The notes: generated from the letters alone by a model not told the origin. DNA of 6,348 nucleotides from an uncultured Eubacteriales bacterium (GCA_900321515.1 ONWI01000049.1:1-6348); one strand, 5' to 3'; positions 1-6,195 are shown, counted from the stretch's first letter. Numbers and translations are program-made.

Positions 1-1
1 G

Positions 2-1108
2 GAGTTTTTTCCTCACGGATTAAAGGGCTGTCTGACCGATTATTACAAGGTGGATAATCTGCACGATTACGACGCGGTGTATCGTGCTGTGTCATATCTT
101 TCGTATAAATACGGCAGACCCGACGGTATTGAATCACTGAATGACTACTGGGCAACACTCGAGGCAAGTCTCCGCAGGGATTTCAATGTGGTTGGCTTTG
201 ATGTAGACTATGCACGCAGAGTGTTTGATAAAAACGCGGTGTTTGACACGGCCGCCTCCGTCGGCGTCAAGGTGATGAGACGCGACGAGGACGGTGATCC
301 GGTTATTCCTGAAGGCTCCCGCATAGTGCGCTGCTGTGGAATGGTCAACCGTTATGGCAAGGTGACCGGCGCGGCTGCATATGAATTTTCCGACCTCCCG
401 GAGCTTATCGTAAAAAATAAAGAACTGCTCTCATTTTTCAGTCTTTCCGACAGGGAGTGCGACTCTTCCAATTCAAAATTCATGGATACGGCGCTCAGGG
501 TAGTTGACGCCGTGCGACTGAGAGGCGGCTTCTTCAATCTGACGTTCGCGGTTGGGAGCGATATTGTTCTTTGCGAAGCTTCGTTCCTGCCGCCAGAAAA
601 GTACTTTGCCGACGTGCTTGCCTGCACAGGCAGCAGCGACGTCTGCCATCTGTGGGCTGCCGACAAGGTGGGGATGAACATGGATTACCACATTCTGCCG
701 GAGACCACCGTGTTTGTCACACGACGCTTCGACCGCAGCTACAGATATTCACACGATCGCATTATGAGCAAGCTCGACCCGGTTATCAGACGGCACGGCA
801 GATGCTACACCGGCATAGAAATCACCGGTGACTATTTCTATATTTTCAAGGCGGACAATTCTGCCAAGGCTCGCGAGCTTATCAGGTTCATTCAGGTGGA
901 TTATTCCGACAATACTCCTATAGCGCAGTTTCCTCCGCTCAAGGCTGTTGACCGGACAGAACTGAGACAGACCGCTATCCGTGAGCAGTCGTCCTTTGAG
1001 GCGAGAAGGCTGCTCAGCCGCAAGGTCGAGGAAAAGCTCCATCAGAGCAGCGCGTATGAGGAAGCCAAAAACAACGCGGGAATTTTGTCTGGCGCAAAGA
1101 TACAGTGA
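2..1108 (+). CDS. Degenerate ATP-grasp-like protein, 5' end outside window (partial)
   Basis: The frame is open to the left edge. A GTG at 50 is possible, but it has no ribosome binding site and the 16 upstream codons read naturally, so I treat the gene as entering from outside, with at least 368 residues visible. Numbered from that GTG, residues 5-50 resemble the N-terminal lobe of ATP-grasp ligases. Residues 55-75 (FDKNAVFDTAASVGVKV) match the 'DK...K..l...Gv.v' segment. Residues 91-115 resemble the 'vsydGlvdrdGkv' part, and residues 144-177 (ALRVVDAVRLRGGFFNLTF, then VLCEAS) resemble the final strand that normally ends in E-x-N-P-R. Here the Asn and Arg are absent, and the usual P-x-V-x-K-P nucleotide-binding segment between residues 76 and 91 is not recognisable. 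The protein may therefore be a non-catalytic or diverged homologue. The last 60 residues are charged and probably helical. It stops at TGA just before a hairpin terminator. The family call rests on motif reading only; substrate and pathway are unknown. Confidence 0.5.
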   Translation, partial: EFFPHGLKGCLTDYYKVDNLHDYDAVYRAVSYLSYKYGRPDGIESLNDYWATLEASLRRDFNVVGFDVDYARRVFDKNAVFDTAASVGVKVMRRDEDGDPVIPEGSRIVRCCGMVNRYGKVTGAAAYEFSDLPELIVKNKELLSFFSLSDRECDSSNSKFMDTALRVVDAVRLRGGFFNLTFAVGSDIVLCEASFLPPEKYFADVLACTGSSDVCHLWAADKVGMNMDYHILPETTVFVTRRFDRSYRYSHDRIMSKLDPVIRRHGRCYTGIEITGDYFYIFKADNSAKARELIRFIQVDYSDNTPIAQFPPLKAVDRTELRQTAIREQSSFEARRLLSRKVEEKLHQSSAYEEAKNNAGILSGAKIQ

Positions 1109-1126
1109 TTAGAAAATAATTAAATA

Positions 1127-1169
1127 AACCGAACGGTTGAAGGATTTTCCAGCCGTTCGGTTATTTTTT
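1127..1169 (+). terminator. Rho-independent terminator, possibly bidirectional
   Basis: A perfect 10-base stem, AACCGAACGG (1127-1136) with CCGTTCGGTT (1153-1162), encloses a 16-base loop and is followed by A and six T (1164-1169). It sits 18 bases after the stop of the plus-strand ATP-grasp-like gene and 8 bases beyond the end of the minus-strand pseudogene. On the minus strand the stem is followed by a looser T-rich stretch, so it may also end the converging transcript, less efficiently. Confidence 0.9.
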
Positions 1170-1177
1170 ATGAAAGA

Positions 1178-1786
1178 TTATTTAAAATCCTCAGCAGTGA
1201 AATGATATACCTTGTCGTAATTGCGGTCGAGAGCGATGTCCATGCTGTATTGATTTAGATTATACACAGCCGACCACTGTGTCGGATATCCCTCTCCCGA
1301 CTGCGAAATAGATTCCAGAACGTCCATGGCTCTCAGCTCCGTCATGGATATAGACGCGAATCCGTTGTCGGGATTGGTATATAACACCAGTTCATCGGAA
1401 TAGTCATAATTCCGACCCGCGATGTAATCGCCTTCGGGTGTTCTGGCGAGGAATGAACTGCATCCGAAGTCATTGTTCTGAACGTCTGAATCAGCCAGTC
1501 CGAGATACATTTTATGATTTATGAAAGCGAATAGTTCGTCATAATCCGAATAATTACCTTTCAACACATCGTCGAGAAAATAATCCTGCTTGACGGTCAT
1601 TTTGTAAAGATCCTGATCGACGAGTTCTACACTGGCGATGGTGGCAAGCCGGCTGTAGAGAATGATAAAAGTGACAATGAACGGAGTGAGCAGAATGATT
1701 ATAATAATCAGCAGTACCTATGGCCATTTTTTCTTTGGTTTGTCTGTCTGTGCGGTTTCGGTGTTTTTGATCTTTTCGTTGTTCAT
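1178..1786 (-). pseudogene. Membrane-anchored choloylglycine hydrolase/AAT-like Ntn hydrolase, amber-interrupted and internally deleted
   Basis: Reading on the minus strand from ATG at 1786, behind AGGGAG (1798-1803), gives a lysine-rich cytoplasmic tail and then an amber TAG at 1718-1720 (codon 23). The same frame continues with a hydrophobic helix (codons 24-47, VLLIIIILLTPFIVTFIILY) and an outer domain to TAA at 1178. That domain contains GCSSFLARTPEGDYIAGRNYDY, the signature of choloylglycine hydrolase/penicillin acylase-type linear amide hydrolases, whose catalytic nucleophile is the Cys (codon 109, bases 1460-1462). Soon after comes TQWSAVYNLNQYSMDIALDR, which resembles the extreme C-terminus of this family. 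The family normally needs about 300 residues of catalytic domain; here the two ends are joined within about 50 residues, near 1325-1345, implying an in-frame loss of roughly 170-190 residues. The lower reading frame alone (ATG at 1600, 140 residues) lacks the anchor and has only a weak ribosome binding site, so a gene finder would probably report a misleading small protein. The amber codon could be a sequencing error (TGG would restore Trp), but the internal loss would remain. Confidence 0.72.
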
Positions 1787-1877
1787 TTTAATAAATTCTC
1801 CCTGAATTGATTTGTTGTATATATGATAACATATCAATCTGAATTTCATCTGAAGAAATAGGGGGTTATTGATTTTG
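1787..1877. other. Intergenic spacer with RBS and short dyads, no clear promoter
   Basis: These 91 bases lie between the DHHW gene and the Ntn hydrolase remnant. On the minus strand they hold the remnant's ribosome binding site (AGGGAG, 1798-1803, 11 bases before ATG) and a small dyad, TGATA-TGT-TATCA (1824-1836). I see no good paired -35 and -10 boxes and no U-tailed hairpin, so transcription from the upstream operon may run into the remnant. Confidence 0.4.
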
Positions 1878-3020
1878 TCACGATGAAAATGTCAAAAAAT
1901 CAATCAAGGATTTATCGCTCATAAATGTGTCGGCGTTGTAGAGATAGAGCAGGTCGGTGATCTGATATTCATTGAGCAGTATATCAATGGTGTCGTAGCA
2001 ATACCTCGGGTCAACGATGATTATCTGATCAAAATATGGGATCAGAAACTGAACGAAGCAATTTGCGTAGGAATCCTTGATCAGCATCAGTGTGCGATTG
2101 GTGTCTGCCGCGGTTGTGACGGTGACTAATGGGTGATTGCCGCCGAGAAACACCGCGTATTTGTCTTTGGTATCCAAAAACTCTTTCTGATAAATGCTGC
2201 CCTCAGTCTTTCCGCCGTCTGAGTACCTGACAGACAGTGGATGATTTCCTTTCGGCACATATATCTCAATTTTATCATAATATCCGTGACTGCCGCTCTT
2301 TGAGGAGAGAGTCCCCTGAAAGCTCTCTGACACGGTATAAATGTCGAATTCAAAGCTGTCCGGGTCTATTTTCAGATACGGCGCTATGCTTTCAAAGGCT
2401 GTATATGCACCGAGGCTTGTCCAATGGTGATCGGTGTGATAATACAGCTCTTGATATCTTTTCTTCCTCATTGATTTGGTGACGTCACAGAATTTGATTC
2501 CGCCAAGTTGTTTGGAAATATTGCCGAGCTGCGCCGGTTGGTCTGATTCCGGGGCGTAATCAGGCAGTTTGCTTGTCATTACGGTAACTGCGTTGGGAAT
2601 GATTGCGATGCATTGATTAATATCTCCGTATTTATTGGCGACGGCATTGAGCGCCGCGAGCTTCTTTTTCATGGCTTGTGGGTCGGGTTCGGACGGGATA
2701 AGCATAAGATAGTTGTCCTTGCCCAGATATACGCCGTTCATCTCATTTTGCCCGAACAGTCTGTTCCGCGTGAAAAAGGATATCTTTGACCATGAGTCGC
2801 GGAACGGAAATTGATCGGAGAGATATTTTTCCAGATTATCACCGGAGCTGCCGTCGGAAAGACCCTGAAAGCTTATTTTCGGGAACTGAGCCAGCATTCG
2901 GTTTTCCGTCTCCGAAAACTCCCTGTCGGGTGTGAACAGTGCGATTATGTCAAAGCAGATCACAGTGCACAGAAACATGCATGTTATCCACAGCTTTGGA
3001 TATTTATTGCTCTTTTGCAT
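1878..3020 (-). CDS. DHHW-family protein (AlgX/AlgJ-like SGNH superfamily), predicted extracytoplasmic O-acyl transfer
   Basis: This 380-residue protein has a signal-anchor helix at residues 10-29 and an outer domain. Family marks are SETENRML (37-44), YLSDQFPFRDSW (66-77), the name-giving DHHW (197-200, within YYHTDHHWTSLGAY) and a C-terminal IKDSYAN (314-320). By analogy with AlgX/AlgJ, Asp197 with His198 or His199 and Ser317 would be the SGNH-type catalytic residues. Such proteins take acyl groups from an MBOAT partner and place them on an extracellular polymer. Its gene lies 21 bases after the MBOAT gene, the usual pairing, and is the last intact gene of the operon. The ATG at 3020 is chosen because the sequence then begins with a short basic stretch and the anchor, behind AAGGAG (3033-3038). 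The length is normal for the family. The acceptor polysaccharide is unknown, and catalysis is inferred from the motifs. Confidence 0.9.
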   Translation of the reverse strand: MQKSNKYPKLWITCMFLCTVICFDIIALFTPDREFSETENRMLAQFPKISFQGLSDGSSGDNLEKYLSDQFPFRDSWSKISFFTRNRLFGQNEMNGVYLGKDNYLMLIPSEPDPQAMKKKLAALNAVANKYGDINQCIAIIPNAVTVMTSKLPDYAPESDQPAQLGNISKQLGGIKFCDVTKSMRKKRYQELYYHTDHHWTSLGAYTAFESIAPYLKIDPDSFEFDIYTVSESFQGTLSSKSGSHGYYDKIEIYVPKGNHPLSVRYSDGGKTEGSIYQKEFLDTKDKYAVFLGGNHPLVTVTTAADTNRTLMLIKDSYANCFVQFLIPYFDQIIIVDPRYCYDTIDILLNEYQITDLLYLYNADTFMSDKSLIDFLTFSS

Positions 3021-3032
3021 GAACGACCGCTT

Positions 3033-3038
3033 CTCCTT
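3033..3038 (-). promoter_or_regulatory. RBS of the DHHW gene
   Basis: AAGGAG on the minus strand lies in the 21-base gap after the MBOAT stop codon, 12 bases before ATG. The spacing is rather long, but this is the only purine-rich site, and it supports the ATG at 3020. Confidence 0.65.
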
Positions 3039-3041
3039 CCG

Positions 3042-4454
3042 TCAGAATTTTGCGTAAAGAAACGATGATACCGTGTCGCTTATCATAAATGCCGTACTTC
3101 CCAGTAGCAGCAGCGCGAAAAATACGGTGGAGCAGACCTGAACGAGTGTGTTTTCCCTGTCCGAAATTTTGCTTCCCAGCCTGGACAGCAGAGGCGTTGA
3201 GCCGAATATGGCTGCTGTGAGCAGAATTCCACCGCCGGTGAGATAAAAAATTCCGGTGCGGTCGGCAAATCCGTTGCCGCCTATGCCGAACATTCTCATC
3301 AGGTAGACCGCCGCATATGTGATATTGTCGGAGAAAAAGATTGTCCAGCCGATTACCGCGAACAGGAATGTTAATATTGAGCGGCACAGAGACGGAATTT
3401 TGCTGAGAACATTCTTTAATGCGAATTTTTCCAGAAGAAGCAGCGCGAGGTGATAGAGTCCCCACACAACAAATGTCCAGTTTGCCCCGTGCCATAATCC
3501 TGTAAGTACCCAGACCACCGACAGGTTCAGAATAACCCTTTGCCTGCTTGCCCTGCTGCCTCCAAGCGGTATGTAGACATAATCCCGGAACCACGCGCCG
3601 AGTGATATATGCCAGCGTCTCCAAAAATCAGTCATGCTGACCGATGAATAGGGATGATCAAAATTTTTAGAAAAGCTGAATCCGAATATCCGTCCAAGAC
3701 CTATCGCCATGTCAGAATATCCGCTGAAATCATAGTAAAGCATCAGCGAATAAAACAGAGCGCCCAGCCATGCCGTCAAGGCTGACATGGAGCTCAGTTC
3801 CTCAGCCCTGACGGCGTCGAACATCCTGCTCAGACTGCCGGCGATTATCAGCTTTTTGCTCAGACCTATGATGAACAGCTTCAGTCCGCTTTCAACTGAA
3901 TCAGCCGTCATCCGGCGATTCTTTATCGGCCGCGCCATATCGCGGAATTTGACTATAGGCCCCGATGTTATTTTTCCGAAGAAGGAGATGTAGAGCGCAA
4001 AGTCAATGGGATTGCGGAGCGCGGGTTCGTCGCCTTTAGATACGTCACATAGGCAGGATATTGCCGAGAATGTGAAAAACGATATTCCGATCGGAGCCGC
4101 GGGAACGCTGAAGTTAAAATCGGTCCCCGTTATTTGTCCGATACTGTTCATAAAGAAAACGATGTATTTGAAAAATACCAGCAGAGCCGCATTCGCTGCA
4201 ACTCCGGTGGCGAGCACCAATGTATTAAGGGCGCTTTTATTGGCGCGCCGAAGCTCGTCAAGTTCCAGAGCGGTAAAATAATTGAATGTGATACTAAGAC
4301 CTATCAGTATTATATCAGCCGGGCTTTCCCATGCTATAAAGAAAACGCTCAGCAAAAGCAGCAGCAAATTCCGCAGTTTGTCTGGTATCAGTCTGTAAAC
4401 GATAACAGCTGTGGGAAGAAATAAAAAAACAAAAAATACTCCTGTCAGAGACAA
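3042..4454 (-). CDS. MBOAT-family membrane-bound O-acyltransferase (AlgI/DltB type)
   Basis: This is a 470-residue polytopic membrane protein of typical AlgI length. It moves an acyl group, usually acetyl, from a cytoplasmic donor across the membrane for use on a surface or secreted glycan. Hydrophobic segments run from residue 5 to the C-terminus. Diagnostic motifs are YYDFSGYSDMAIG (240-252), DFWRRWHISLGAWFRDYVYI followed by PLGGSR (277-302), and LTGLWHGANWTFVVWG (318-332), whose His322 is the invariant catalytic histidine of the family. The C-terminal YAKF resembles the family's aromatic ending. The start is TTG at 4454, 3 bases after the DUF4358 stop, behind AAGGGGG (4464-4470) with 9-base spacing; the sequence MSLTGVFFVFLFLPT fits the usual MBOAT N-terminus. 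Its neighbours, a DHHW protein downstream and an SGNH hydrolase upstream, favour glycan O-acylation over teichoic acid D-alanylation, since no dltA, dltC or dltD is present. Family certain, substrate inferred. Confidence 0.96.
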   Translation of the reverse strand: MSLTGVFFVFLFLPTAVIVYRLIPDKLRNLLLLLLSVFFIAWESPADIILIGLSITFNYFTALELDELRRANKSALNTLVLATGVAANAALLVFFKYIVFFMNSIGQITGTDFNFSVPAAPIGISFFTFSAISCLCDVSKGDEPALRNPIDFALYISFFGKITSGPIVKFRDMARPIKNRRMTADSVESGLKLFIIGLSKKLIIAGSLSRMFDAVRAEELSSMSALTAWLGALFYSLMLYYDFSGYSDMAIGLGRIFGFSFSKNFDHPYSSVSMTDFWRRWHISLGAWFRDYVYIPLGGSRASRQRVILNLSVVWVLTGLWHGANWTFVVWGLYHLALLLLEKFALKNVLSKIPSLCRSILTFLFAVIGWTIFFSDNITYAAVYLMRMFGIGGNGFADRTGIFYLTGGGILLTAAIFGSTPLLSRLGSKISDRENTLVQVCSTVFFALLLLGSTAFMISDTVSSFLYAKF

Positions 4455-4457
4455 TTA

Positions 4458-4949
4458 TTATTTCCCCCTTAATGCATCAGTGAAAGCCGCAATGGCTTGG
4501 TTATCGCGGCTGTTTATTATGAATACTGCAAAGCCTGAATCTGATTTGTAAACCGAATGGTTGTTTAGCAACTCCATCTGTCCCACGCCGTAGCTTTCGA
4601 AGATTTCTTTCTGTGATTCAAGGCGCGACTGAGCTGCTGTCCGCACCTGCTGTTCCTGTGAGCTGTCCGCGAACTTGATAAGAAGCAATTCGTCCACATC
4701 CATATTGGTCAGCGGATAATACAAGGCGCAGAACTCATATTCCGAAGGCTCGATGCCATAGAATCTCTTGACCGTCTGATTTGGCGCGGGCTGCATATTT
4801 GTCATATCCACACTTTTGCATATTGTGTCAAGCACGTCCTGTGGATCGGCTTTGCTTATGGAAGATGTTCCGTCCGCCGCCGATACAATAATGAATATTG
4901 CCGCCGCGGCTGCCGCCCATCTGCATATTTCGTAAATAAAAGATTTCAC
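4458..4949 (-). CDS. DUF4358-family membrane-anchored protein
   Basis: This is a 163-residue protein with one N-terminal membrane segment (about residues 9-24, rich in Ala and Ile). It has no lipobox cysteine, so it is probably anchored and faces outward. The remainder matches my memory of DUF4358: a helical start (DPQDVLDTICKSVDMTNM), FYGIEPSEYEFCALYYPL (63-80), MDVDELLLIKF (83-93), a helical QVRTAAQSRLESQKEIFESY (101-120) followed by GVGQMELLNN, and a final strand AVFIINS (141-147) before a short helix. The family is small, common in Clostridia and of unknown function. The start is GTG at 4949, behind GGAGG inside the last codons of the upstream gene. It ends in tandem TAA TAA. Its place between an SGNH hydrolase and an MBOAT transferase suggests an accessory role in glycan O-acylation; this is inference from context alone. 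Confidence 0.85.
   Translation of the reverse strand: MKSFIYEICRWAAAAAAIFIIVSAADGTSSISKADPQDVLDTICKSVDMTNMQPAPNQTVKRFYGIEPSEYEFCALYYPLTNMDVDELLLIKFADSSQEQQVRTAAQSRLESQKEIFESYGVGQMELLNNHSVYKSDSGFAVFIINSRDNQAIAAFTDALRGK
4464..4470 (-). promoter_or_regulatory. RBS deciding the MBOAT TTG start
   Basis: AAGGGGG on the minus strand overlaps the last codons of the DUF4358 gene and lies 9 bases before TTG at 4454. It points to translational coupling and justifies the TTG start. Confidence 0.75.
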
Positions 4950-4955
4950 GGTATG

Positions 4956-5777
4956 TCAATCCTCCAGAGTGGCAAGATAAAGATTTTTAGCCCATAGCTT
5001 ATAAAAGGGCTTGCAAACATGCACTCCGTCGCCGGACCACCATTTGTTTGGTTTGAGCTGCATACAGATCTCATCGTTGTCTATATAGTAAATTCCGTTT
5101 TCCTCACACATTTTTCTGCATTCACTGCTGTAGTCGTAAATCTGAGCCCAGGGAGCATATGATGCGGCTCCGTCAGATATCCATATTATTGAATTGTAAT
5201 ATATTTTTGCGTCAGGCAGTGCTTCGCGCAGTTCATTAATGATCTGAAGCACTTCGTCGGCATATTCTTCCGGCGTTTTCCAATATCCTATGCCGGCGTC
5301 GTTTAGTCCGTAGCATAGATAGATGTATGTGGGAGCGAGATTTTTGAGTTTGTCCATGTGGGTTCTGACATTCCGGATAGTGTCGCCACCGTCTGCCAAT
5401 ACTCTCGAATAGCTCAGAAATTTGAAGTATGAAAAGCCGTGTGCCCTTGAATCGCCGAGTATCGCATAATCCTTGAATAACGAAAATACGTCTACTCTGT
5501 CGTTGTTTATATCGTCGATGAGCTTTTCTCGTTCCAGTTTTGTTTGTTCGGATTCAAGATATTCCTTGGTTCTGGTGCGATGAAATTCTTCGGCCACAGC
5601 CGGGTCATTTTTTTCCATTTTTTCAAGACAGCTCAAACCTTTGAGCGTTTCCGCTGACCCGGCGGGGCTTTTTTGGCTGTCAGCAATCGCCATCCCGATA
5701 ATGATGCAGGTTGGTATTATCAATGTGCATAATACAAAACACAATTTTTTTGACAATGGAATTGAATTGTTTTTCAA
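4956..5777 (-). CDS. Membrane-anchored SGNH/GDSL-family hydrolase or O-acyltransferase
   Basis: This 273-residue protein has a basic N-terminus and a membrane segment at residues 11-31 (KLCFVLCTLIIPTCIIIGMA), then a charged linker or short coiled coil (45-95) and an SGNH domain outside the cell. All four SGNH blocks are visible: AILGDSRAHG (catalytic Ser110), LADGGDT (oxyanion Gly130/131), YGLNDAG (Asn159) and SGDGVHV (Asp250 and His253). This supports an active esterase or acetyltransferase on a surface glycan rather than a broken homologue. It is the first gene of the operon, 6 bases ahead of DUF4358. The TTG start at 5777 is supported by GAGGT (5786-5790) with 8-base spacing, an in-frame TAG just upstream, and the absence of any ATG before codon 29. 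Whether it adds acyl groups or removes them to tune the modification cannot be decided from the sequence. Confidence 0.9.
   Translation of the reverse strand: MKNNSIPLSKKLCFVLCTLIIPTCIIIGMAIADSQKSPAGSAETLKGLSCLEKMEKNDPAVAEEFHRTRTKEYLESEQTKLEREKLIDDINNDRVDVFSLFKDYAILGDSRAHGFSYFKFLSYSRVLADGGDTIRNVRTHMDKLKNLAPTYIYLCYGLNDAGIGYWKTPEEYADEVLQIINELREALPDAKIYYNSIIWISDGAASYAPWAQIYDYSSECRKMCEENGIYYIDNDEICMQLKPNKWWSGDGVHVCKPFYKLWAKNLYLATLED
4961..4965 (-). promoter_or_regulatory. RBS deciding the DUF4358 GTG start
   Basis: A perfect GGAGG on the minus strand lies within the last two sense codons of the SGNH gene, 11 bases before GTG at 4949. It supports the GTG start and coupled translation. Confidence 0.7.
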
Positions 5778-5785
5778 TAGATACT

Positions 5786-5790
5786 ACCTC
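5786..5790 (-). promoter_or_regulatory. RBS deciding the TTG start of the SGNH gene
   Basis: GAGGT on the minus strand lies 8 bases before TTG at 5777. An in-frame TAG immediately upstream excludes a longer protein. Confidence 0.75.
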
Positions 5791-5849
5791 ATTCTATATG
5801 ACGAATATAAAAGACAATAAACTGAATTGACGGAAAAACCAGATATAAT

Positions 5850-5878
5850 AGTATAACATTGAATAAATTATATGTCAA
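5850..5878 (-). promoter_or_regulatory. SigA-type promoter of the O-acylation operon
   Basis: On the minus strand, TTGACA (5873-5878) and TATACT (5850-5855) are separated by exactly 17 bases, so the -35 is perfect and the -10 matches 5 of 6. Transcription should start near 5843, leaving an untranslated leader of about 65 bases before the TTG start. No terminator or operator-like dyad is evident in that leader, which suggests housekeeping expression. Confidence 0.82.
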
Positions 5879-5973
5879 TACTTGTCTGTGAAGCGTCTAA
5901 GAGCATTCCAAAAGTCGAAAAAGGGCTTTTACTGATGGTTAATATTGACAATTATAGGCTGTTTAAAATATGC

Positions 5974-6018
5974 AAAAAGAAGAATAAAAAAATAATCGAA
6001 AAAAACAGAAAAAAACAC
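5974..6018 (+). promoter_or_regulatory. A-tract UP-like element of rRNA promoter P1
   Basis: Four A-runs (5974-5978, 5986-5992, 5999-6005, 6009-6015), with centres 10-13 bases apart, lie directly upstream of the P1 -35 box. Such A-tracts bind the RNA polymerase alpha C-terminal domain and bend DNA at strong rRNA promoters. Confidence 0.65.
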
Positions 6019-6047
6019 TTGACATTCGGCGAAAGGCGTGATATCAT
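6019..6047 (+). promoter_or_regulatory. rRNA operon promoter P1
   Basis: TTGACA (6019-6024), a 17-base spacer and TATCAT (6042-6047) form a near-consensus SigA promoter. Its start point would be near 6054, at the foot of a perfect hairpin. Position, A-rich upstream sequence and the second promoter 142 bases downstream identify it as the distal rRNA promoter. Confidence 0.8.
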
Positions 6048-6052
6048 AGTGA

Positions 6053-6073
6053 AGCTGTCGCCAAAAGACAGCT
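6053..6073 (+). other. Perfect hairpin at the start of the P1 transcript
   Basis: AGCTGTC (6053-6059) pairs with GACAGCT (6067-6073) around the 7-base loop GCCAAAA. No T-run follows, so it is not a terminator. It lies at the predicted transcription start of P1, at the same distance from the promoter as the corresponding hairpin of P2. Confidence 0.6.
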
Positions 6074-6128
6074 ACCACAGAGAATCGGTCAAGACATGGA
6101 TTAATTCAAAAGAGTATTTGATGGCTGC

Positions 6129-6158
6129 AAAAAACTTTTGAAAAAAATTAAAAAAAGG
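6129..6158 (+). promoter_or_regulatory. A-tract UP-like element of rRNA promoter P2
   Basis: Three A-runs (6129-6134, 6141-6147, 6150-6156) lie just upstream of the P2 -35 box, mirroring the arrangement at P1. Confidence 0.65.
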
Positions 6159-6160
6159 TC

Positions 6161-6189
6161 TTGACAAATGAAATTTGCTGTGGTATAAT
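6161..6189 (+). promoter_or_regulatory. rRNA operon promoter P2, perfect consensus
   Basis: TTGACA (6161-6166), a 17-base spacer and TATAAT (6184-6189) match the SigA consensus in all 12 positions. The start would be near 6196. It is the proximal promoter for the rRNA leader that follows and is expected to be very strong, subject to the usual growth-rate control at initiation. Confidence 0.9.
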
Positions 6190-6195
6190 GGAAAA

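Noticed and set aside
50..52. GTG at 50 as the true start of the ATP-grasp-like gene
   Set aside because: There is no ribosome binding site, and the frame is open and protein-like back to base 2, so the real start is probably outside the window.
1178..1600. A functional 140-residue small protein starting at 1600
   Set aside because: Its frame continues upstream through a membrane anchor to a better ATG, and it contains only the two ends of a larger catalytic domain.
1868..1904. Inverted repeat ATTGATTTT/AAAATCAAT around the stop codon of the DHHW gene as an operon terminator
   Set aside because: The stem is almost entirely A/T with a 19-base loop, and on the minus strand it is followed by AACCCCC rather than a U-tract.
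3004..3624. A 206-codon minus-strand frame across the 3' half of the MBOAT gene
   Set aside because: It lies in another frame of a gene with unmistakable MBOAT motifs, and its own translation shows no recognisable family.
5910..5930. Hairpin AAAAGTC/GGCTTTT between the divergent promoters
   Set aside because: It contains a G-U pair, has no T-run after it, and no gene ends here on either strand; it is probably a chance A/T-rich dyad.
5945..5973. A third TTGACA (5945-5950) as an additional rRNA promoter
   Set aside because: The -35 is perfect, but at 16-18 bases spacing only poor -10 candidates such as ATATGC or TATGCA are present.
5872..6141. An 89-codon plus-strand frame beginning ATG at 5872
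   Set aside because: It has no ribosome binding site, its start overlaps the operon's -35 box, it runs through the rRNA P1 promoter and hairpin, and its composition is lysine-rich simply because of the A-tracts.
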